Below are positions 20,424 to 25,430 of a DNA stretch of 25,430 bases, one piece after another. Location: positions 1 to 25,430 of IMG/VR virus record IMGVR_UViG_3300025137_000262; one strand, 5' to 3'. Made by a program: the position numbers and the translations under genes. Source of the stretch: a virus. The notes beneath the pieces were generated by a model. The model searched no databases and had not been told where the DNA came from. It was given only the letters and a program-made list of their open reading frames with translations. Numbering within the stretch: the stretch's first letter is position 1; each line of letters opens with the position of its first letter.

Positions 20424-21011
20424 ATGGCTTCAACAGCTACACCTATGGGTGCTAGACCGATTGGATCAATTATTTCAGCCCCTTACAATTCAAAGATCAC
20501 ACATTATGCGATTAAGGCTAACTATGGCACTTCAATCTTTTATGGTGACTTTGTTAAGTGGGCGGATGATAACCCTAATACAACAGTTCAAAAGGATACA
20601 GGTACATCTACCTTGACTCCTATTGGAGTGTTCCTAGGGGTTTCTTATACTGATCCAACATCAGGTCAAAGTACCTTTTCACAACAGTATCCAGCATCTA
20701 CAAATGCTAGCGATATAATGGCATACGTTTGTTCGGACCCATTCATAGTAATGCAAATGCAATCTGACGAAGCGTTGACTCAAGATGATCTTGGGAAAAA
20801 CGTAGGAGTCGTACAGACTGCAGGATCAACTTTGATTGGCACAAGCAAAAATGCTGTCGATGGGAGTACAGCAGCTACTACCGCCACTTTACCACTTAAG
20901 ATCATTGACTTTGTCGATGGACCTGACAGTGCTATAGGTGATGGTTTTACTGACGTACTAGTAATGTTTAACGTAGGACACCAGCTCCTCAACACAACCG
21001 GTATCGGTTAA
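20424..21011 (+). CDS. Virion head protein (decoration-like), 195 aa
   Basis: A beta-rich, Gly/Thr/Ser-rich protein. ATPMGARPIGSIISAPYNSKITHYAIKANYGTSIFYGDFVKW and later TPIGVFLGVSYTDPTSG match a common phage structural protein ('P-x-G-x-RP...SPYN...Y.I...D...IFIGDPVK') encoded next to the capsid gene. It probably decorates or stabilises the head shell. AAGGAG before the ATG. No signal peptide. Confidence 0.7.
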   Translation: MASTATPMGARPIGSIISAPYNSKITHYAIKANYGTSIFYGDFVKWADDNPNTTVQKDTGTSTLTPIGVFLGVSYTDPTSGQSTFSQQYPASTNASDIMAYVCSDPFIVMQMQSDEALTQDDLGKNVGVVQTAGSTLIGTSKNAVDGSTAATTATLPLKIIDFVDGPDSAIGDGFTDVLVMFNVGHQLLNTTGIG

Positions 21012-21023
21012 GGAGAATAAATT

Positions 21024-21935
21024 ATGGCTGCAATATCAAGAGCAAATGAGCTTAAACAGCTCCTGCCGGGATTAAATGCCCTATTTGGCGAAGAGTATAC
21101 GATGCACGAAAATCAGCATGAAGAAATTTATGCAACTGAGAACTCCGAGAGATCATTCGAGGAAGAGCTTAAGTTATCAGGTTTCGGTGCTGCTCCAGTA
21201 AAAGACGAGGGTTCTGCTATCAGTTATGATACAGCGCAAGAGTCTTATGTCGCTAGATACACTCACGAAACAATAGCTATGGGATATGCTATAACAGAAG
21301 AAGCCATGGAGGATAACCTCTATGTCTCGCTTTCTGCTAGATATACCAAAGCATTAGCTCGTGCAATGGCGTACACGAAACAAGTAAAAGCTGCTTCATT
21401 GTTAAACAATGGATTCAGTTCTTTTAATAGTGGAGATGGTGTTAATTTATTTAGCACAGCTCACCCACTTGTTAATGGTGCAACTAACTCAAACAGACCT
21501 GCTGTCGGTGCAGACTTGAACGAAACATCTTTAGAAGATGCGGTAATTCAAATCGGTAAATACACTGATGAGCGTGGTCTTAAAATAGCTGCAAGACCTC
21601 AGAAGTTAATAATACCTTCTGACCTTCAGTTCGTAGCAACTAGATTGTTACAGAGTGACTATAGAGTCGGTACAGCGGATAATGACATTAACGCTATCAA
21701 AACTAATGGAGTAATTCCACAAGGTTTTGTCGTTAACAATTATCTAACTGACACCAACTCATTCTTCATAACCACAGATATTCCTGATGGCATGAAGCAT
21801 TTTGTTAGAAGTCCTATGACTACTAGCATGGATGGTGACTTTGATACTGGCAACGTTAGATACAAAGCTAGAGAAAGATATTCCTTTGGAGTATCTGATC
21901 CACTAGGTATCTTCGGAAGTCCGGGGTCTAGTTAA
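21024..21935 (+). CDS. Major capsid protein (Mu gpT-like)
   Basis: 303 aa, usual length for Mu gpT-type capsid subunits. It starts MAAISRANELKQLLPGLNALFG, has YARYTHETIAMGYAITEEAMEDN-type and ARAMAYTKQVKAASLLNNGF segments, LFSTAHPLVNGATNSN, and ends with the KARERYSFGVSDPLGIFGS motif. It should have the HK97 fold and build the icosahedral shell. AGGAGAA before ATG, 12 bp after the previous gene. A strong terminator follows, which would keep its message level above that of downstream genes. Confidence 0.92.
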   Translation: MAAISRANELKQLLPGLNALFGEEYTMHENQHEEIYATENSERSFEEELKLSGFGAAPVKDEGSAISYDTAQESYVARYTHETIAMGYAITEEAMEDNLYVSLSARYTKALARAMAYTKQVKAASLLNNGFSSFNSGDGVNLFSTAHPLVNGATNSNRPAVGADLNETSLEDAVIQIGKYTDERGLKIAARPQKLIIPSDLQFVATRLLQSDYRVGTADNDINAIKTNGVIPQGFVVNNYLTDTNSFFITTDIPDGMKHFVRSPMTTSMDGDFDTGNVRYKARERYSFGVSDPLGIFGSPGSS

Positions 21936-21946
21936 TAGATAGAATT

Positions 21947-21971
21947 AAGGGAAGCTTCGGCTTCCCTTTTT
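21947..21971 (+). terminator. Strong Rho-independent terminator after the capsid gene
   Basis: AAGGGAAGC-TTCG-GCTTCCCTT followed by TTT, a 9-bp stem with a UUCG loop and T-tract, 12 bp after the capsid stop. Some read-through or a new start is needed for the genes that follow; an 8-bp inverted repeat ATCTATCG/CGATAGAT (21997-22004, 22029-22036) lies in the next leader. Confidence 0.88.
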
Positions 21972-22055
21972 CTATTTCTAGGATTATTTTTAAACTATCT
22001 ATCGACTGTCCTAGCAGACTTGCCAAGACGATAGATTTAATTAAGGAGACTTAAT

Positions 22056-22676
22056 ATGGCGAAAACAACTTTTAGTGGACCAGTAAGGTCCGAAAATGGA
22101 TTTGAAACTATTTCAAAAAACGCTTCAACTGGAGCTATAACAATTACTAGTGGCAGTAAAATGTCAGTAGAAGCTGTAGGCAGTGCAGGTATAGAAGGCA
22201 CAGCAGCAGTTTATGTAACACAAGTAGAACGTCTTAAAAGCGATACAGATACAAATGTAAATATTGTTAAAACAAAAATTATGATTGATTTGACAGGCAC
22301 AAGAGATGGTGGCACAGCAGGTGATATTATTGGGAAAGATGGAGCAGGCGTTGCATACATCGGTCAAGTTACTACTGCAAACCAAGGTACTGTTTTTGGA
22401 GTTACAATGACATGTCTAGAAACCCCTGCAGGCGGTGGTGCAGATATAGATTTATTTTCTGCTACCGAAGGCACAGGTGTTAATGACGTAGCAATTGGAA
22501 CTTTAACAGAAACACAAATTATAAATGCAGGTACAGCTTCAGCAGGTACTGTGGTAGCAGGTGGAGACATTGTTGCAAACCAGTTCTTATATCTTGTAGG
22601 TCAAGGTACAGGTCACGCAGCTTACACAGCAGGTCGTTTCTTAATTGAAATTATTGGCTTTGATGCAGCATCATAA
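22056..22676 (+). CDS. Virion structural protein, 206 aa
   Basis: MAKTTFSGPVRSENGFETISK is the usual start of a family of Gly/Thr/Ala-rich beta proteins encoded after the capsid gene in marine phages. The rest is repetitive (GTASAGTVVAGGDIVANQFLYLVGQGTG) with very few charged residues, typical of head fibres or shell-bound proteins. AAGGAG before the ATG. The exact place in the particle is unknown. Confidence 0.65.
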   Translation: MAKTTFSGPVRSENGFETISKNASTGAITITSGSKMSVEAVGSAGIEGTAAVYVTQVERLKSDTDTNVNIVKTKIMIDLTGTRDGGTAGDIIGKDGAGVAYIGQVTTANQGTVFGVTMTCLETPAGGGADIDLFSATEGTGVNDVAIGTLTETQIINAGTASAGTVVAGGDIVANQFLYLVGQGTGHAAYTAGRFLIEIIGFDAAS

Positions 22677-22686
22677 GGAGTAAATT

Positions 22687-23094
22687 ATGGCAGATGCAGT
22701 AACAACTCAAACTATCATTGATGGTGAAAAGAACTGTGTTATGAAATTTACCAATGTAAGCGATGGCTCTGGAGAGTCAGATGTAGCTAAAGTAGATGTT
22801 TCTGCTTTAACTGCTAGTGCTAATGGTGGGGCTTGTTCTGAAGTAAGAGTAAACAGAATAAGTCACGCTGTAGTTGGTATGTCCGTGCAATTATTTTTAA
22901 ATGCTACTGCTAATGTTTTATTAGCAGAGCTTGCTGAAAGTAGTAATGGACATATAGACTTTAGTAGTTTTGGTGGACTTCCAAATAATGCAGGCGATGG
23001 TAAAAATGGCGACATTTTATTTACAACTAAAGGTCACTCTTCGGGTGATACTTATTCTATAACTTTAGAAATGACTAAAGTTTATTCTGATTAA
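22687..23094 (+). CDS. Conserved phage virion-type protein, 135 aa
   Basis: MADAVTTQTIIDGEKNCVMKFTNVSDGSGES, then ACSEVRVNRISHAVVGMSVQL, then FGGLPNNAGDGKNGDILFTTKGHSSGDTYSITLEM. I recognise this as a recurring small beta-rich protein of marine phages located after the capsid gene; a structural role is likely but not proven. Ribosome site AAGGAG. 10 bp after the previous gene. Confidence 0.7.
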   Translation: MADAVTTQTIIDGEKNCVMKFTNVSDGSGESDVAKVDVSALTASANGGACSEVRVNRISHAVVGMSVQLFLNATANVLLAELAESSNGHIDFSSFGGLPNNAGDGKNGDILFTTKGHSSGDTYSITLEMTKVYSD

Positions 23095-23105
23095 AGGAGA
23101 TATAT

Positions 23106-23396
23106 ATGGCAAAGCAATATGTAATATCTGAGACTGGAGAATTTCCACCTCAATACAAAGTTTTAAAATTAGATGACGATGGCATTTATAAATCTGTATT
23201 TGGACCAGATGATCTAGAAGATGCAGAACGTATATGTGCTGAGATGAATGGTGCGAGAGCAAGAAATGGCAAAGGTCAACTTGTTGCTGATGATCCTTCA
23301 ACTCCAGAAATTAACGAAGCTTATGTAAGCGGTAAAGCACCTAAGAAGGCTAAAAAAACAACAGCAAAGAAGAAAACTTCTAAAGCTAAAAAATAA
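23106..23396 (+). CDS. Small protein with Lys-rich tail, 96 aa
   Basis: N-terminal 65 residues form a mixed domain (YKVLKLDDDGIYKSVFGPDDLEDAERICAEMNG); the last 25 residues are a Lys/Ala tail with KKAKKTTAKKK-type repeats that recalls histone H1 tails. The tail could bind DNA or RNA in the head. Ribosome site AAAGGAG. Family unknown to me. Confidence 0.65.
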   Translation: MAKQYVISETGEFPPQYKVLKLDDDGIYKSVFGPDDLEDAERICAEMNGARARNGKGQLVADDPSTPEINEAYVSGKAPKKAKKTTAKKKTSKAKK

Positions 23397-23407
23397 CGAG
23401 GGCAATT

Positions 23408-23605
23408 ATGGATGCTAAAAAAAATAAAAAATACATGGCAGGTGGCGGTAAAACAAAATCTAAATACATGGCAGGTGGTGGTAAAATGAAAAAGTATATG
23501 AAAAGTGGCGGTGCTACAAATACTAATACAGAAGGTTATCAAGACTATGTGAAGCGTATGTTTGGTGGCGGGATGACAGGACCTGCAATGAAAAAGAATA
23601 AATAA
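23408..23605 (+). CDS. Small Gly/Lys repeat protein, 65 aa
   Basis: Contains the tandem unit KYMAGGGK at residues 8-15 and 19-26 and a degenerate third (KYMKSGG, 29-35), then a GYQDYVKRMFGGGM segment. Proteins with YMAGGGK repeats are common among the small genes of marine phages, role unknown; the charge suggests nucleic acid contact or packing in the head. Only a weak ribosome site (GAGGG). Confidence 0.65.
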   Translation: MDAKKNKKYMAGGGKTKSKYMAGGGKMKKYMKSGGATNTNTEGYQDYVKRMFGGGMTGPAMKKNK

Positions 23606-23610
23606 CCAGT
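23603..23610 (+). promoter_or_regulatory. TAACCAGT motif before the 97-aa gene
   Basis: ATAACCAGTTATATATTTTGC then ATG; the motif overlaps the TAA stop of the previous gene. There is no Shine-Dalgarno before the ATG at 23623. Third case of this arrangement. Confidence 0.45.
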
Positions 23611-23622
23611 TATATATTTTGC

Positions 23623-23916
23623 ATGGCTAGAAGTACAAAGGATTCAAGGCTTAAACGTGCTGGAGTTAGTGGGTATAATAAACCCAAAAGAACTCCTAGC
23701 CATCCTAAAAAATCTCATATAGTTGTTGCTAAAGAAGGCAGCAAGGTAAAGACTATTAGGTTTGGACAGAAAGGTGCATCGACAGCGGGTAAACCTAAAG
23801 CAGGTGAGTCAGCTAGAATGAAAGCTAAAAGAAAATCTTTTAAAGCTAGACATGCAAAAAATATTAAGCGTGGCAAAATGTCAGCAGCTTATTGGGCAGA
23901 CAAGGTGAAATGGTGA
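23623..23916 (+). CDS. Conserved small basic phage protein, 97 aa
   Basis: MARSTKDSRLKRAGVSGYNKPKRTPSHPKKSHIVVAKEG..IRFGQKG, ending FKARHAKNIKRGKMSAAYWADKVKW. This is a highly conserved basic protein of cyanophages and other marine phages, encoded with other small basic proteins after the head genes. Its function is unknown; DNA condensation or an injected role is a guess from charge. No Shine-Dalgarno; see the TAACCAGT motif before it. Confidence 0.8.
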   Translation: MARSTKDSRLKRAGVSGYNKPKRTPSHPKKSHIVVAKEGSKVKTIRFGQKGASTAGKPKAGESARMKAKRKSFKARHAKNIKRGKMSAAYWADKVKW

Positions 23917-24101
23917 GTAAAGCTAAAAGAACAAAGTCAACAGTTAATAAAGCTGGTAATTATACCAAACCCACTATGCGTAAGAATTTATTTAATAGAA
24001 TAAAGTCAGGTAGCAAAGGCGGTAATGCTGGTCAATGGTCAGCACGTAAAGCTCAAATGCTAGCTAAACAATATAAAGCAAAAGGCGGAGGATACAAATA
24101 A
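23910..24101 (+). CDS. Conserved small basic phage protein, 63 aa
   Basis: Start chosen at ATG 23910 (or GTG 23913, overlapping the previous TGA by two bases); an earlier ATG at 23892 lies deeper in the previous gene. VNKAGNYTKPTMRKNLFNRIKSGSKGGNAGQWSARKAQMLAKQYKAKGGGYK is a recurring marine-phage sequence with conserved GQWSARKAQMLAKxYKAKGGGY end. Strongly basic. Function unknown. Confidence 0.75.
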   Translation: MVSKAKRTKSTVNKAGNYTKPTMRKNLFNRIKSGSKGGNAGQWSARKAQMLAKQYKAKGGGYK

Positions 24102-24256
24102 TGGAAATACTAATAAGTATTTTAGTAATACTTGCAGTTGCAATATTGCTAATAAAAAAATATAAACGTGCTTGGTATGATACAGGTATGTTTTATGTTA
24201 TGAATTTAATTAGAGAAGAAAAGACAACAAAAACAAAAACTAAAAAGAAAAAATAA
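24101..24256 (+). CDS. Single-span membrane protein, 51 aa
   Basis: Start TAATG overlaps the previous stop by one base, with GGCGGAGG ten bases upstream. Residues 2-18 (EILISILVILAVAILLI) form one transmembrane helix, followed by KKYKRAWYDTGMFYVMNLI and a Lys/Thr tail (KTTKTKTKKKK). The basic C-terminal side should be cytoplasmic. It could be a lysis-related or host-membrane protein. No family recognised. Confidence 0.65.
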   Translation: MEILISILVILAVAILLIKKYKRAWYDTGMFYVMNLIREEKTTKTKTKKKK

Positions 24257-24265
24257 TTTATAACT

Positions 24266-24958
24266 ATGGCTTATCTATTGAGTAATATTCCGCATTTTAA
24301 ATGTTGGGTTAGAAAAGAATTTACAACTAATCATCAACATGGTCACGGAGAATACTTACACGCATTAGCTATAGCTGTAAATACTATCCCTGATAGGTCT
24401 TTGAGTTTTCAAGTAGTGTTTACTGGTTGCGAAGCAGATGATGACGATTCTCCTAATATACATGGTGGTGCTATGTGGGCTAGGATGCCTATACAAGCAT
24501 TAGTTGCAGACATACCAGTAGAAGAATGGGCAATGCCTATGCCAGATCATTTAGCTCAACCTTGGGACTGTGAGTCTAGAGATCACTCTGTTGTTATTAT
24601 GGATAGAGTTAGCTCTAGTCCTTGGCTTTGTAAAATTAATAATGAACAATATCAGGGCAAATATTTATTTACAGTAGACTATACTGATAATGAGATAGCT
24701 GATTGTCCTGCACAACATAAACAATCACATGTAATTTATATTACTGAAGATTGTGAATGGAAAGGAAACGTAGTAGCTTTACCTAATAACAGAGTAAGAG
24801 CTACAAGTCCTGCACTATGGGAAACAGGAAATGGTCCACCAGACTTTAGACCTTCTCAGCATATTCATTCAGCAGAAGGACACGAAAGTTATCTTGATCC
24901 TACGATTACATTTAACAATTTATATAGTGAAGGAGTAGAAACAGATGAAACTGAATAG
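24266..24958 (+). CDS. Conserved marine-phage hypothetical protein, 230 aa
   Basis: Starts MAYLLSNIPHFKCWVRKEFTTNHQHGHGEYLHALAIAV, a start shared with a protein family frequent in cyanophages and related marine phages. It holds many His and Cys (HQHGHGEYLH; C53, C100 area, C147), which might bind metal. The C-terminus has WETGNGPPDFRPSQHIHSAEG. Function unknown. It lies inside the small-gene cluster, nine bases after the membrane protein gene, with no clear ribosome site. Confidence 0.75.
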   Translation: MAYLLSNIPHFKCWVRKEFTTNHQHGHGEYLHALAIAVNTIPDRSLSFQVVFTGCEADDDDSPNIHGGAMWARMPIQALVADIPVEEWAMPMPDHLAQPWDCESRDHSVVIMDRVSSSPWLCKINNEQYQGKYLFTVDYTDNEIADCPAQHKQSHVIYITEDCEWKGNVVALPNNRVRATSPALWETGNGPPDFRPSQHIHSAEGHESYLDPTITFNNLYSEGVETDETE

Positions 24959-25094
24959 ACGACAAAGAGAAACTTTAGAAAAACATAGCAAGCATCATAC
25001 AAAAAAACACATGGATGAAATGGTAAAATCTATGAAAACAGGCGTTAAGTTTGGTAATGCTCATAAAAAAGCTTTAAAGAAAGTTGGTAAGTAA
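24945..25094 (+). CDS. Conserved small basic phage protein, 49 aa
   Basis: ATG lies 14 bp inside the previous gene, with AAGGAG at correct spacing. The protein has the conserved layout QRETLEKHSKHHTKKHMDEM...FGNAHKKALKKVGK, which I know as a recurring short protein in marine phages. Rich in Lys and His. Its stop overlaps the next start (TAATG). Function unknown. Confidence 0.75.
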   Translation: MKLNRRQRETLEKHSKHHTKKHMDEMVKSMKTGVKFGNAHKKALKKVGK

Positions 25095-25330
25095 TGCCCT
25101 TAAAGAAATCACAACGATCTCTGAAAAACTGGGGAAAACAAAAGTGGCGTACTTCTGATGGTAAGCCCAGCAAAGGCAAGAAAAGATATCTACCAGATAA
25201 AGCATGGAAATCTTTATCTGCTTCTGAAAAAGCTGCAACTAACAAAGCTAAAGCTAAAGGAAATAAAAAAGGTAAACAATTTGTTAAGCAACCAAAAAGC
25301 ATAGCAAAAAAAACAGCGAGGTATCGATGA
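25094..25330 (+). CDS. DUF5872-like small basic protein, 78 aa
   Basis: MPLKKSQRSLKNWGKQKWRTSDGKPSKGKKRYLPDKAWKSLS, then KAATNKAKAKGNKKGKQFVKQPKSIAKKTARYR: the 'KW-R-T-x-GKPS...RYLP...W..L...E..AT..K...KGKQF.KQPK.IA..TA.YR' pattern of a family I believe is DUF5872. Very basic, function unknown. It overlaps both neighbours by one and four bases. Confidence 0.75.
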   Translation: MPLKKSQRSLKNWGKQKWRTSDGKPSKGKKRYLPDKAWKSLSASEKAATNKAKAKGNKKGKQFVKQPKSIAKKTARYR

Positions 25331-25430
25331 CAATTTCAAGAACTAACATGAGAAATCAAGTTACTAATAGTGGTAAAAAAAAAGTCGTAACAAAACAAAC
25401 AAAAGGCGACCTAACAATAATAAGAATTAA
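25327..25430 (+). CDS. Small basic protein, 5' part, cut by window edge
   Basis: ATG overlaps the previous TGA (ATGA). 34 codons are visible (TISRTNMRNQVTNSG then a Lys-rich part) with no stop before the window ends. SR-x-NM-x-xQ starts recur in short marine-phage proteins. A run of nine As (codons 17-19) could cause slippage or sequencing error, so the frame after it is less sure. Confidence 0.6.
   Translation, partial: MTISRTNMRNQVTNSGKKKVVTKQTKGDLTIIRI

Noticed and set aside
22164-22385. Cys-rich frame antisense to the 206-aa virion gene
   Set aside because: The cysteines come from complemented Thr/Ala codons; no start signal.

Overview
This is a stretch of a tailed double-stranded DNA phage genome (Caudoviricetes), AT-rich by eye and cut at both ends inside a gene. 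It carries a terminase pair, a portal, a Mu gpT-like major capsid protein, a T7 gp4-like primase-helicase and a Sak-type recombination set. The string of tiny basic proteins after the capsid genes resembles families I know from marine phages of abundant Gram-negative bacteria. The exact host cannot be read from the window, and I saw no tRNA, integrase or insertion sequence.

Layout. (1) 1-3714, minus strand: small unknown genes, a protein with an SSB-like acidic tail, a Sak single-strand annealing protein, a PD-(D/E)XK exonuclease with a four-cysteine (probable Fe-S) set, and a small gene behind a good sigma70-like promoter. A near-perfect ParB parS sequence lies at 3435-3450. (2) 3820-6435, plus strand: a small helical protein, the primase-helicase and an unknown protein. 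(3) 6377-7031, minus strand: a ribbon-helix-helix protein and an unknown protein. (4) 7032-7364: a regulatory block with two strong minus-strand terminators, two perfect DnaA boxes overlapping a promoter, and a candidate small RNA. (5) 7365-12796, minus strand: four small genes chained by 4-bp overlaps, a DUF2958-like protein, a VWA/metallopeptidase protein, an unknown 316-aa partner, a MoxR/CobS-like AAA+ ATPase and an 86-aa protein. (6) 13268-25430, plus strand: terS, a 16-bp iteron array, terL, portal, co-chaperonin, scaffold-like protein, head proteins, capsid, further virion proteins, then small Lys-rich proteins.

The most striking content is non-coding. Four minus-strand elements (12830-12883, 12413-12499, 11183-11240, 8553-8635) fit the type III hammerhead ribozyme: covarying stem III, U-H cleavage site, 6-bp stem I with a UGUGUR loop, CUGAUGA, stem II with an AAAA loop, then GAAA. 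Two carry two extra abutting hairpins between CUGAUGA and stem II; one has a damaged core. Each lies in the leader of a gene or gene group of the MoxR/VWA cluster. Three are preceded by a hairpin just after the upstream stop codon. This looks like a system that cuts one long message into separately capped units. A small-RNA candidate at 7090-7174 contains stretches antisense to the shared leaders of these units, including their ribosome binding sites.

Together, the left genes would handle replication and recombination, the middle a AAA+/VWA remodelling machine under RNA-level control, and the right packaging and head assembly. A TAACCAGT motif, strongly enriched between genes, recurs before three starts that lack Shine-Dalgarno sequences and forms the iteron array beside terS.
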